The position numbers and the translations under genes were made by a program. This document shows positions 38,051 to 50,288 of a stretch of DNA of 64,000 nt, piece after piece (position 1 is the stretch's first letter; every line of letters begins with the position of its first letter). The stretch covers positions 33,501-97,500 of the forward strand of contig JAOTOL010001096.1 of NCBI GenBank assembly GCA_034440575.1, read 5' to 3'. The notes beneath the pieces are model-generated. The model was not told the origin of the DNA. It made no database searches and saw only the letters and a list, made by a program, of their open reading frames with translations. This DNA comes from Imbricaverruca yamaguchii. Taxonomy: Eukaryota; Arthropoda; Thecostraca; Neoverrucidae.

Positions 38051-38745
38051 ATGAGGCGAGTGGCTCGATACGATTGCAGTGTTCGGCAACAAGTGGCGTA
38101 GCCCCGACGGTAGTGTTCGGCAACGACGGTAGTGTTCGGTATCAGTGGCGGTGGCACGGCTCCGGCGGTAGTGCTCCGCAGCGAACTGCACTATCGGTAG
38201 CGATGGCGGTAGCGGAGCTCTGACGGTGGTGTTCGGTAGGAGTAGTGGTGCTCAGCCCCGGCGGTAGTGCTCGGTAGCAGTGGCAGTGGCGCAGCTCCGA
38301 CAGTGGTGTTCGGTAGCAGTGGCGGTGGCGCAGCTCCGGGGGCAGTGCTCCGTAACAATGGCGGTGACGCAGCCCCGATGGTAGTGTTCGGCTCCGACGG
38401 TAGTGCTCGGTAGCAGTGGCAGTGGCGCAGCTCCGGCGGTAGTGCTCGGTAGCAGTGGCAGTGGCGCAGCTTCGGCGGTAGTGCTCGGTAGCAGTGGCAG
38501 TGGCGCAGCTCCGGCGGTAGTGCTCGGGAGCAGTGGCAGTGGCGCAGCTTCGGCGGTAGTGCTCGGTAGCAGTGGCAGTGACGCAGCTTCGGCGGTAGTG
38601 CTCGGTAGCAGTGGCAGTGGCGCAGCTCCGGCGGTAGTGCTCGGTAGCAGTGGAAGTGGCGCAGCTCCGGCGGTAGTGCTCGGTAGCAGTGGCAGTGGCG
38701 CAGCTCCGACGGTGGTGTTCCGCAGCGAGCTGCACTATCGGTAGC
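38051..38745. repeat. 39-bp minisatellite, degenerate left half
   Basis: Units contain GGTAGCAGTGGCAGTGGCGC and AGCTCCGGCGGTAGTGCTC. Copies at 38400-38720 are nearly identical, while those at 38060-38400 are diverged and irregular. It abuts the 32-bp array, and both share GTGCAGTGCTC-like words, so they may have a common origin. As 39 is a multiple of three, frames stay open. Confidence 0.94.
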
Positions 38746-39415
38746 GATGATCTCGCCCGGCGACCCCTCTCGATCTCCATAAACCATGGTGGCGCCATTA
38801 GCCGCTGGTAGGCGAGTGACACGGGCAGTAAAACATGGTGACGTAAACACAGTTCTGCCAAAGACACGGTGCGACCAGCCAGCCTTTATGGTCCGCCACA
38901 CACCCCGAAGAAAGGACGCCGTTCTCAGCGCGTCACTGGAAGTTCTGGTCACCGGCCAAGGTGGACGACTCCGTGGAGCTATTCGTTTCTCGACGGACAG
39001 ATTGTGGTACATTCCCCACAAACAATAAACATGCCTGTGCATGTGATATTTATTATCTAGCAAGAGCGTGGGACACATATGTGTGCCGATGCATGCGCGA
39101 ATTTGTATATTCGTACAGCATTGTCTGGATTATAAACACTACACATATCCGCGTGCGTTGCTCAAACCCATCTCACTAGTTTGGTAACCATTGCAGTTCA
39201 AGTTAGTTTGACACCAACTACTTGATTTGCAGCTAGTAATCGCTACCAAGACTCTTCGACGTTCGCACCGATGCTCCATCATGCCGTACGGAAGTAAACT
39301 GGTGGCACACTGATCCGCGCTACATTTACGTTCCAGCAAGAGGTACATTCACAGCGGATGTGCAGGGTGTTGAGCCGCGCTGAGTGTACTCAACTGGGCA
39401 GGGTGGCGAGTCGGT
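38746..39415. other. unannotated intergenic DNA
   Basis: No supported gene. There is a GC-rich start (to about 38970), then AT-rich DNA. Confidence 0.4.
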
Positions 39416-39975
39416 GTGTGTCAGCTGACAGCTCCGGCCGGTGTATATGAACACTTGGCAGGTGCCGGGCGGCGGACGAGGCACGAGTCGGTGTGTGTCA
39501 GCCCACAGCCCCGGTGAGCGTATATGGACATTGGGTAGGTGCCGGGCGGCGGCCGAGATGACAGTGTGTCAGCTGACAGCTTTGGTCGGTGTATATGAAC
39601 ACTTGGCAGGTGCCGGGCGGCGGACGAGGCACGAGTCGGTGTGTGTCAGCCCACAGCCCCGGTGAGCGTATATGGACATTGGGTAGGTGCCGGGCGGTGG
39701 CCGAGATGACAGTGTGTCAGCCCACAGCCCCGGTGAGCGTATATGGACATTGAGTAGGTGCCGGGCGGCGGATGAGGCACGAGTCGGTGTGTGTCAGCCC
39801 ACAGCCCCGGTGAGCGTATATGGGCATTGGGTAGGTGCCGGGCGGCGGCCGAGATGACAGTGTGTCAGCTGACAGCTTTGGTCGGTGTGCATGGTGCCGG
39901 GCGGCGGACGCGGTGACAGTCGGTGTGTGTCAGCTCACAGCCCCGGCCCGTGTGCGTGGTGCCGGGCAGGTGGCG
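39416..39975. repeat. about 71-75-bp alternating minisatellite, about 8 copies
   Basis: All units share GTGTGTCAG and GGTGCCGGGCGGCGG. Type A has CTGACAGCTTTGGTCGGTGT; type B has CCCACAGCCCCGGTGAGCGT. The order is mixed A/B, ending in shortened copies. Confidence 0.93.
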
Positions 39976-40560
39976 GGCGGCGGCCGACGGCGGGTGGTCG
40001 TCAGCGCGACAGTTTTACCAGGGTGTCGTGATGGGCGCGGTGCAGTGACGCGGCGGCGATTTACGCCACCATCAGAGGTGGTCCCCAGTGTGCCGGCCGG
40101 TCGGCCGCGGCGCCGCTGTGCCGTTTTTCCGCCGCTTTAGAGCGGCCGGCACGGCGCCGATGGTGGCGATAGGCCGGCCATGGCGCCCCGCAGAAGCCGC
40201 TGCCAGCTGACGGCCGCCCGGCGCGACTGCCGGCCCACCAGTCAGCGTAGAGCGTCGCCATTGGGTGCCGGCCGCCGTCGCCGTGTCGTCGCACGTCGCA
40301 CGCTCACGGCCTCCGTGAACGTCGGACGACGCGCCCGCCGCAGCCGGTACCAGGGAAAGCCGCTCCGCCGAAGCGTTACCTCTTCATTGAAAAGTGGCGC
40401 TCGTCGGCGGCATGCGATGCTCGGCGGGTTCCTGTGCGGCGGCTATAACTGGTCACGACTTCGCATGCTATTGATTGCCGACGGATCCGCTACGCCGCGA
40501 GCGTCTCGCTGACATTACCGTCGGACGTCCATCAGCGGTCTGGCCAGGAGCCCTCCGCGC
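39976..40560. promoter_or_regulatory. GC/CpG-rich island
   Basis: Dense CpG directly after the array, to about 40560, with a frame of 110 codons (40180-40512) but no domain. AT content rises after about 40900. Confidence 0.45.
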
Positions 40561-41644
40561 CGAAAAGTGCCGCGCCACAGCCGCCATGTTGCCACGACCG
40601 TCATAAATATCGGAATGGAGGAATGTTTCGCAGCGACCTGGTCACGCAATGATATTAAGACGCCCAGGGCGTGGGCCCGCAGCCCGCCGGCTCGTCTGGT
40701 TTCGCGAGGCTGGGATTCCGAGTGTGTTCGGCGCTCGCGCTGACGCTCTGTATCGGCCACATCTGGCGCCACGGATAGGCCGCCGGACACGCCTCCAGTC
40801 GCGGAGATGCTGTCGGACAGCCGGCAAGCGGTGGGCAATGAAGCTGCCCTGTCACGGTCGTTTTCATTCAATGGAGTTGTTCGGGCAGAAGTATCTGCCA
40901 CAGTGATCCCGCTACCTCGGCCATGTCGTGAGCCATTTCTCGGCTGGTATCAGATTGCAATCACAACCTAGTGGCCATAAACCTGAAACCCTAACAGAAG
41001 CTTCACAGCGTGCAGACTGCACTCATAGTGTCAGCGGATCTGCAGTACGTCTAACATAGCTTCATAGTGCACCCTGCTATACAAGGTATTCAATCTTAGC
41101 CACTTATAATCCAGTGATGTTCACCGTTGACAGACGATAAATTGTTTAAATGTTAGTGACGAATTATTAGTGTATGTGATGCTAATAATATTCTAACTAC
41201 TGTCCCCATCAAGTGTGTAACGTAGAGCGTGGAGTAGTGCTCAAGCTAACATACTAACTTAGCGACAACGGCCTTAACGAGGAAAGTACATCGAATATTG
41301 ACAATGTAATGTAATGTATTTTCGGATCCTCCCGAGTAGCACTGTAGCAGAGTAGCAATGTAGCACGACGTATGTTCGGTTTGTGAATTGTTACATTTCA
41401 TTCGGAATTTAGGTCAGATTAAAGAATATCACACAGGTTTCAGGGTTCGCAGAATCATTCAACATATGCAAACCCCAAAGAGTTAGCGAGGTGAAATGCA
41501 TATACCGAACCTGGGCGGTCGCACCGAGTCATACTCGAGTGCACCGACAGGACCTGAAATCCCAGATGTGTCTTTGGTACGAGTGTCGTAATATCCTCTT
41601 GATGAAAAACACAGGAGGTATTTATATTCGGTGATGAAAAACAT
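40561..41644. other. unannotated intergenic DNA
   Basis: Overlapping GC-driven frames at 40515-40906, then AT-rich sequence. No supported gene. Confidence 0.4.
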
Positions 41645-41645
41645 C

Positions 41646-42989
41646 TTAACACGCGCCCTGGAGGGGGGGGGGGGCGAAATTCGCCCACCCCTCCGGTTTT
41701 TCGTAGAGAACTCCAGATTTTACCGGCCGATATACGCCATTGTTTGCATACCTGCCAATAAATGACCAGCGCGTTGTTTAAAGTAAGAAAAATGAAAATC
41801 GATCGAATTTTTTTTTCGAGTTAGGGGTGGCTAAAGTAAAAAAAATGATCAGCGCCAGGCCACAAATATCGGCGCTAATGCGCTTCCCGTATACTAGCAA
41901 AAAGGAGGTGTTCTTTGCAAAACTAGCGACTTGTTTGATGTACATTGCCATGCTGCATTGTTTCAAAGTCATGTCAAGTCACCGAGGTCAAGCCAGGTCA
42001 AGTTCATGACAGCTAACACACACCCTGGAGGGGATGGCAAAATCCCCCAACCCTTCCGATTTTTCGTACATAACTCCATATTATATCTGCCGATATACGC
42101 CAAATTTTTGCGTACCTGCTTAGAAATGACAGGCGCATTGCTTAAAGCAAGAAAAATTAAAATCGGCCGAAACGTTTTAAAGTTAGGGGCCGTTAAATTA
42201 AAAACAATTTGGAGCGCCAGACCACACAAATCGGCGCTGGTGCGCTTCCCGTCTATTGGCAAAAGGGAAGTGTTCTTGACTACACTAGCGACTTGTTTGA
42301 TGCATATTGTTATGCTATATAATTTAAAGGTCATGTTAGGTCGCCGAGGCCAAGTCAGGTCAAGCTCATGACAGGCTAATGGAATCAAACTTGGTGAACT
42401 GGAATGTGTTATAAATGCAAATGACTGTCATGCGATTGGCGTCACTTTACATGTTGCTCCCTACACATCCCGAAATATACTGTTTGTCATTGTGTGCCTA
42501 AGCGTTTCCATACTTTATTCATGTATCTCACTCCTTTCTTTGCGAAGCCGATTGTGCCGAGCCGCCCAACGGAGCAGTCGGGTTGGGAGCCCGGTTCCGG
42601 TAACTTGAGTAGGCAAGGACCTAATAAAGTGCTCCTATATAGGTGACCTGAGGTCAAATGGCAGATCTGACATCTGTATTGCATCATTAGTGATGTACAA
42701 AACATCATTAATGCCAATTTTGGAGCATTTCAACACAATCACAGCGATCCATAACAATGACAAGCCAAGCCACGCAAAACCAGAAAATTTTGTTATTTTG
42801 ACCTCACTTGACCTTGAAGATATTGACCTAAGGTCATGAAATTTGAACACAATAGAGTTCACTATTGTGCCCATCTACCCTGAGAATTTCGTTGCTCTAG
42901 CCTTCATGGGAGCCGAGATCTTATGGGGGTGGAATCTGCCCCCCCTCCAGTGCGCGTTATTTTCAGAGGCCCTCCAGGACGCGTGTTAA
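41646..42989. mobile_element. TTAA-flanked non-autonomous DNA element with internal duplication
   Basis: CACGCGCCCTGGAGG (41650-41664) is inverted at 42971-42985 with 14 of 15 matches, and each end is directly flanked by TTAA (41646-41649 and 42986-42989). TTAA target sites are typical of piggyBac and Kolobok superfamilies. Inside, a unit starting at 41647 is repeated diverged at 42014 (period about 365 bp), each with TGCGCTTCCCGT and ACTAGCGACTTGTTTGATG. A further inverted end-like motif lies at about 42915-42960. No transposase is present. Many AGGTCA/TGACCT half-sites occur, including TGACCTGAGGTCA at 42644-42656. Confidence 0.68.
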
Positions 42990-43655
42990 GTCAGGAGGCA
43001 AAACGCCATGCTCAAAAACGCATTACCTTGCCAACATGGAGCCTGATCCTAATTTGTTTGCCAGACTTCCTATTTACAGATTTTCCATTTGCACTTTGCC
43101 AGTGTAAATGGAAAACCCACTCAACACGGTTCAAACATCCGGTAGTAAGACGAGCGCATTTGAGAACCGATAGCAGTTTATTACCTTAGCCAGTGATAAC
43201 GGCTAGCATCATGATTATTATCACTTACATTCCTTTATTTTCTACACAAACATTATTGTTCTGATTATTTATTACCCTCTCTGAAAGTAGAGTTTTCGCT
43301 ATTATGACGATCATTGCTTTCCACTCCAAATATGTTATGATGTGGAATGCTGTAGAACGGCTATAACTGGAAGCATTCTCATTTTACTCGTATATATGAT
43401 CACTATAATCGCCGTCACCTGTACGAAATATTTAAATTTTGCTAATGATGACCAATTATGTATAGTCAGCTTCATTGTTGTCTTTGGTAACAACGGTGGT
43501 AACGATAGAGATTCCCATATGTTAAAGGTCCTACCCCTCCCCCAAACACCCAACACCCAGTGTCTTCGATTACAATTTGAACATGGGTCAGCCCCAAATG
43601 CTTTTTAAAGGTCACTAGCTTACTGTTTTGCACACTTCATTTATTTTCTCTAAAG
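42990..43655. other. unannotated AT-rich intergenic DNA
   Basis: No supported gene; frames are under 90 codons. Confidence 0.4.
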
Positions 43656-43659
43656 CTCC

Positions 43660-44105
43660 GCCAAGGGTAGTCATGATAGTCGTAGCGGTAGCCGTAGCAG
43701 TAGCCGTGGCAGTAGCCGTAGTAGTAGTCGTAGTAGTAATCGTAGTAGTAATCGTAGTAGGAATCGTAGCCGTCGAATTGTAGTCTTCTGGTAATAGTAG
43801 TTGGAGTGGTAGTCATAGTAGTCGCAGTAGTAGTCGTAGTAGTCGTAGTAGTAGTCGTAGTAGTAGTCATAGTAGAAGTAGTAGCAGTATGAACAGCTGT
43901 AGTAGTAGTAATAGTCGTAGTGGCCGTAGTATTCTTAGTATTCGTAGCAGCGGCAGCGGCAGCGACAGCAGCAGCAGCAGCAGCAGCAACAGTAGCAGAA
44001 CTAGTAGCAGTAGTAGTGGTAGTAGTACTAGTTGCTGTAGTATAGTAGTCGTAGTAGTAGTTATGGTAGTAGTGGTAGTCGTGGTAGTCGTGGTAGTAGT
44101 TAGCT
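43660..44105. repeat. imperfect (GTA)n/(GTAGTC)n microsatellite, about 445 bp
   Basis: A trinucleotide GTA framework with interspersed CGTAGT and CAGCAG interruptions. The Ser- and Thr-rich frames are by-products. Confidence 0.93.
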
Positions 44106-46480
44106 GATATCTTCTTCAAACTGCTGAGGTAATGGCAGAAAAGATATGCAGCTATCTTGATATTTCGACTATTTTCCTAAGGTGGACTCTTCCAAAGGGC
44201 TTCTAAGCAACAAGGGTGCAATGCAACTACTTGCCGTGACTCTGTGGGTCAATCATGCTTCGCGTTTCAATCTTCCTATATGGAAGAAAGCAAATGCTGT
44301 TATGGCCTTACTTGAAGCATTTTATGGATTTGTAGCAGGTTCGGGGATAAAAGGTACACTGAACTCCTGAGCTTTTCATATAAATGAATTATATTGCAAG
44401 ACTGTCTGACATGAAGCATAGATGAGCACCAAGGCATTAAAGTGAGCATTAAGTAAGCATTAAGCATTACACTTTGCAGCATTATTAAAATCCATTGATG
44501 CCGGAGGCAAACCTCCAAATTGTTACGAAGTTGTAGCTGCCAATGTAATATTTAAACGGAAATCGATCCATAAAATAACTAGAGTTTCCCAAGAAGATGC
44601 AATCAGGGCCGCGGAGCCATTTTCAGGTTACTTTTGGACGCATTCTCCTCTCACCCACTCACCATCTACGGCTCTGGTCATTTGATAGCTTACTATCTTT
44701 TGGTATTTTTGAAAGCATTTGAACTTGGTCAAAGTATGTCAAAGCCGGCATGTTATTGTTTCGCTTGCGTGATCGAAATTATCCGCGTTGATCCTTGCAC
44801 TACCGAAATATCTCAAAAGCGGATACAGCCTGTTTTCGAAGTATCACATTTCCCATCTAAAACTAATGGCACTGGTCACAGAAATTAATTACAATTTAGA
44901 GCACTCTGTCTCCGCCAGGCAAATCACTGAACTGACTGGGAAACTGTGTGGCTCACTAAGCCTTGCCTTGCTTCTGTAACCACCGCTTTGCTGGCCGAGA
45001 GGGGGTTGCCAGCATTGGTTGCACCTCCACGGGGTCGGTGCACTGCCGACGTGAACATAGCACCAGTTGGCCTGCAGGCTCTGCAAGTTTACTCTCACTA
45101 GGAAATTGCTGACTAAATGGATGGTAGCCGGCAGGGTTACCGCTGCAGTTAAATGCGCTGCTGTTCATGCATTTCGTTGGCTAGGAGGAGAAACCTTACC
45201 TTGTTTACTGCTCTTGCTGCAAGATGACGTGTGATGTACCTGGACAAAATTATATTTTTATTTGGGGATATGAGTCTAGAATAAATCCTGTCATAATAGA
45301 CTGGAACTACAAACAAGTACGAAACACTGTTCTCATAACTGTGCGCAGAACATTACATTTACTGAGTATTCAATTTGAAACCATGTTAAATATAACTGCT
45401 TAGTTACTAAGGGTCACTTGTCTACCCTTCTACAAACTTCTGAAGTAAAGTTTACATGCTACAATAATAGCATCCCATACATGAACGTGAAGCACGGGCC
45501 CATCGGACAAAACGCTAGCGCCACCTGTCCCACCAAGTCACACCAAGTCCCAACTGGTCTGGACAGGACGGCTGCCCACTCTCGCACCTGGTAGTCGAAA
45601 TGACAGGGGGTCGCGGAGGGCAGTGGCGACGTCGGCGGCCGCCGGACCGTGTCGGTAGCCGCATTTAAATAAGTTTTGCCTTGAAGCGCAAACAGCGAGG
45701 AATGCCGGCCGGCAGCGGGCGGGTGGCTGCCGCGGCCGCCTGATGGGCCTGCCAGGGGTGGTGGCGGCCGGCCGACGGCCAGCCGGCAGACCGCGACCCC
45801 GCTGGGACGCAGTGGGGCCACTCGGCGGCCCCGCTGCGATCTCATGTTCTCATTGCCTCGCACACCTCCCAGCGGCCATCACAGCCGGCCCACCGGTCCC
45901 AGCCGTAATGCGATAAATCAGATTAAGTGGTGAAATATTGTTATTGGTGCTGGAGCAATCTGTTGAAGGAATTGCTGTGTTGAAAAATGACGACGATTGA
46001 ACAACAATTCTTTGAAATCGATGCGCGTGACTTTACGATTTTGCGCTGGCGACTTTATCGCTTGTCTTGTCAGGCATAACAGGAAGTTACAACCGTATGC
46101 TGCCATATGGAAGCCAGTTGTGATTGACTGGGGTTCCTTGTAGCCTAGCTGCAGTGGGCATTCATACGAGAATCGCTGATATATCAAAGCACGTCCACTG
46201 ATATAAAGCGAAGCATCAATGTCACCGCCGACTACCGAGAAGAAAAGTGATCTGAAGAATGTATTTTCTTCACGAATATGCAGCATGCTTCGCAGTCAAT
46301 TAGTATGACTTGAGTGCCATTGAGATCTTTGCATAATTAGAAATGTGGGTTTCTTTGGACATCTTGCGCCTTAGTCACATTTGCATTCTGCCTCTGTGTT
46401 GGACTTGTATTGATAAGAGGAAATATCGCATGCGCCACTGACACAGGAGTAGGGATGTTCAGCTGTCTCATTGCACACAT
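44106..46480. other. intergenic DNA with GC island near 45.6-45.9 kb
   Basis: AT-rich except for a CpG-dense block at about 45590-45900 containing GGCGGCCGCCGG. A minus-strand frame (45918-46286, 122 codons) has normal-looking composition but no recognised family. Nothing else is supported. Confidence 0.4.
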
Positions 46481-46484
46481 ATAT

Positions 46485-46824
<340 letters not shown>

Positions 46825-47112
46825 ATGTCCTCCAGGATGCTTCGATGATGTCATAAGCTTTGGAGAATAAATCAAGCATTTTACAAGTACACATTTCATA
46901 GCTGCAGGCTGCGGCGGTCTCAGCTGGTTTCGGGAAGGTTTCAGCCCGGCAGATTGAGTCGCATTTATGATATGATTAGTTTGATGCTATTAATGGCACG
47001 ATTAATGGATTCATGGTACGGTTTGATTAATGATATTAAGAATCTACTAGTTAGTGCGATATTAAGAATAAAATAGATTTTTCATATGTCAGAACATATT
47101 CGTAGTCGTCGG

Positions 47113-47870
47113 GAAAAAAATATTGAGAGGGAAAAACGCAGAGCAATACAGCTCTTCAAGGACTTCATTGGCTTGCATAATATCCAACAGGTGCCGGAGA
47201 AATTTGTGGTTACATGCTCATAGACGCCTGAATATGCAAATATGTCACTTCTTGATTGGGCTGAAGAAGCAGAAAGGGGCTGAGTACGGGCCAGTCACAG
47301 TGAGGGACATTACTGGAAGTCAGGTACCTGGAAAAAAAGACATTGTCACCCACTTGTTTGGAACACAAAGTATTTTTTAGATGCAAAAAAATACATTGAA
47401 AGGAAAACAGCAAGGATGGAACAAAAACGGTCTCGGCATCCAAACAAGAAAGGCCACGTCCTTCACGAATAAAGAAGTGCCGATGACATGGAATAATTGG
47501 GTAATTACATCCTCAACAGCCACTGGTCTGTTGAAAGTATTGCTCTTTTACATGTCTTTCAACTTTAGAATGACAGATGGACAAGAACACGGACTTGCTC
47601 TTGGGAGATGTGCACTTTGAAGGAGACTATGCTCGTCGGGAACACTTGGTGCACGCTGGCAGACCAACAAAAACACGTCTAACTCATCCCCAAGACCGCA
47701 GGGAAGTCCTTCCACAGCTCTGGCCACAGCCTATTCTGGGGTGGAGAAACCCCGTGATTGATTATAATAAGCTGTATACGGGAAAAAGACAGTTGTTAGC
47801 AAGGCATGAGAGCGAGCCATTTTGTCTCAGTCCTATGTATCGCACCATCTATGATTGACAAGTGCCATGG
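47113..47870 (+). pseudogene. Crypton-type tyrosine recombinase relic (KIAA1958/DUF3504-like)
   Basis: In order: REKRRAIQLFKDFIG (about 47130), then in another frame LNMQICHFLIGLKKQKG (47225 onward), then GLGIQTRKATSF and TGLLKVLLFY (about 47430-47560), DGQEHG at about 47577, and after a shift LGDVHFEGD and RPTKTRLTHPQD (about 47602-47695). This is the layout of the Crypton-derived recombinase-like domain seen in KIAA1958, QRICH1 and ZMYM proteins: N-terminal helical SAM-like part, hydrophobic helix, RGGQEH-like motif, GDV then QTKTR. A stop at about 47378 and at least two frameshifts break it. The usual RGG before EH is not intact and the C-terminal tyrosine region is not seen. It is inactive. 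The family call is from memory of the motif order. Confidence 0.7.
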
Positions 47871-48680
47871 TTCCAATCTGTTATGCAGATCGTAACTCCT
47901 TGCTTCGTTATTGAAGATATCGGCAGCAGAAGTTTGAATAGTGGGTAAAGATGTGACGAACTGCTCTGCCTCGAAAGACAAAGACACTACACGATTTAAT
48001 TATTGTCCAATCGATGTGCGACGCTGAAAAACCCATTCGATAATGTCTTGGGGAAACGTGGAGACAAGAGATGGCCATAGGTCGCCAACTACTTCGTCAT
48101 ATCCGACGAAGATGAAATGAGAATGTCTGCAATACTGAGGCAGCGGCTCACGGATTGTTTTTAAGGCTTCTGGGCAGGCCAACTGCAAGGTCCTTTGGCG
48201 CCCACAGGGTCTCACGGAGTCGGCGATGGGCATGCCGGCGCACCCGAGTTTGGTCTGTAGTGGATCTGTCTACAACAACCACAACCTACGTACCAGGCAG
48301 ACACCATCAGCGCCAGAATCGGCAACGCCAGCTCCACAGCCTCGGCAATGCCATATTTTGACTTGGCGGTGTTTCTGGTCGACCTGTATAACTACCAAAA
48401 TGGAAATCGATGTTGCCTGCTCAACTGCAAGTTACGAGTCGATCACTAAGCTCGTCCTTGTTTTTATCCGATAGCTTGGTTAGCTCATGTTAACAAAACA
48501 AGACGACCAATATTGCAACGCAACATCTCATCCTAAATAGCCATAGCTGCCGAGATAGCATTTGCTGCCAACTACCTTGCGCATCGGGCAGCACCAGCCA
48601 ACTGCCACAAGTCAGCATTACTATCTATGTTCGCTCCAACGTACGGGCGGCTCGGCGCGGTCGGGGGCCAGCTTCTGAAC
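47871..48680. other. unannotated intergenic DNA
   Basis: No supported gene. The stretch 48130-48340 may continue decayed element sequence, but no motif is clear. Confidence 0.4.
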
Positions 48681-48689
48681 GCGGCGTGC

Positions 48690-48820
48690 GCCGGGGGCGC
48701 TCCGGTGGCGTCCCTGCGGCTTCCCTGCGGCTTCCCAGCGGCGCTCCTGTGGCGTCTCAGTGGCGTCCCAGCGGCGTCCCAGCGGCGTCCCAGCGGCGTC
48801 CCAGCGGCACGCCGCCGGCG
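48690..48820. repeat. 11-bp minisatellite (CGTCCCAGCGG) with related 9-12-bp variants
   Basis: Five to six clean copies at about 48760-48812 follow diverged forms (CGTCCCTGCGG, CTTCCCAGCGG) upstream. Confidence 0.9.
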
Positions 48821-48886
48821 CCCGCGGTGACCCAGCTGCAGCTCTGGGCCGCACAGCACCGCGCCGCACCAGGCCACAGCCGCCAC

Positions 48887-49448
48887 ACGACACACCCGTG
48901 GCTGTCCCGTCACGGTGTGATGACGTCACATCGAGCCAGGCGGCAGCCGCCACACGACACACCCGTGGCTGTCCCGTCACGGTGTGATGACGTCAATCGA
49001 GCCAGGCGACAGCCGCCACACGACACACCCTGGCTGTCCGTACGGTGTGATGACGTCATCGAGCCAGGCGCAGCCGCACACGACACACCCGTGGCTGTCC
49101 GTCACGGTGTGATGACGTCACATCGAGCCAGGGGCAGCCGCCACACGACACACCCGTGGCTGTCCCGTCACGGTGTGATGACGTCACATCGAGCCAGGCG
49201 GCAGCCGCCACACGACACACCCGTGGCTGTCCCGTCACGGTGTGATGACGTCACATCGAGCCAGGCGGCAGCCGCCACACGACACACCCGTGGCTGTCCC
49301 GTCACGGTGTGATGACGTCACATCGAGCCAGGCGGCAGCCGCCACACGACACACCCGTGGCTGTCCCGTCACGGTGTGATGACGTCACATCGAGCCAGGC
49401 GGCAGCCGCCACACGACACACCCGTGGCTGTCCCGTCACGGTGTGACG
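48887..49448. repeat. 67-bp minisatellite with a CRE in each copy
   Basis: Units contain CACACGACACACCCGTGGCT, GTCCCGTCACGGTGTGA, TGACGTCA and GCCAGGCGGCAGCCGC. Perfect TGACGTCA octamers lie at 48921, 48988, 49051, 49113, 49179, 49246, 49313 and 49380. A ninth copy is mutated (GACGACGTCGCG, about 49446). Third and fourth copies have 4-5-nt losses outside the octamer. TGACGTCA is the ATF/CREB/bZIP site. Confidence 0.95.
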
Positions 49449-49955
49449 ACGTCGCGTCGCGCTGCTGTCGGCCGGGACAGGCCGCTGTCCGTCGACGCCG
49501 ACGTGGCGCGCCGGGCGTGTGCTGAGCGTGGGAACTGGGCGCGCGCGGCGGAGGGCGCGGGCGCCGGTGCCGGCGCCGGTGCCGCTTTATGGCCGCGCCG
49601 TCCGGCTGTGATTGCGGCGCTGATGAGACCTCTGATGAGCACAGCGTGAGGTCACATCCCCGGGTTTTATCCATTTTGACGCGGAGATCAGAGCGTGCCG
49701 GCCGGCGGCCGGCGGCTGGTGTGGCCGGCACGTGAGTGGAGGCAGACGCGCCGCCGCCGCCGGTGACGCCGCAGGTGCCGACGCTCCCCTGGTGTTCGCC
49801 AATATCGCACAATTAACATCAAACTTGTTTGTGCAAAAACGCTCGACGCGTTTTTGCACCAGGATGACGCTGCATATCGATTTTGAACGGCCGGAACCCA
49901 TCTGGCCGCCGTCAGGCGTTCGGAAAGGCCTATATTTCGGATGTCTGCGGAGACG
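49449..49955. promoter_or_regulatory. GC/CpG-rich island after CRE array
   Basis: CpG-dense unique DNA to about 49790 with GGCGCCGGTGCC repeats, then an inverted GCAAAAACGC/GCGTTTTTGC pair at about 49833-49858. No exon is supported. Confidence 0.5.
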
Positions 49956-50288
49956 ATCTAGAGCCACCTATCCCAAACTTTATCGGCCGCGACCCTAAAT
50001 ATTATTTTAACCCTACTCGGCGACCCTAAATGAGTGCACGCACATGCAATGGCAGTTCAGATTTTTTGCTACAAATATTCACAGTGCTACTTTATATTTA
50101 TAATAAATATTACAATATAAAAATTAAATTTACCTCTGTTAAGTAATTTTTTACCAACACTTCGATAAAAACTAATTTACAACAGATTCAAATGAATTTA
50201 AAACGAACTTAACGAAACAAAACTCATCTAAAACGAAACCAACTGTATTACGTGAAAAAAGAAACTATATATTTACAAACGATAAGTC

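Noticed and set aside
45918..46286. 122-codon minus-strand open frame as a gene
   Set aside because: The composition is plausible but I recognise no family or splice context, and the length is within chance expectation for this window.
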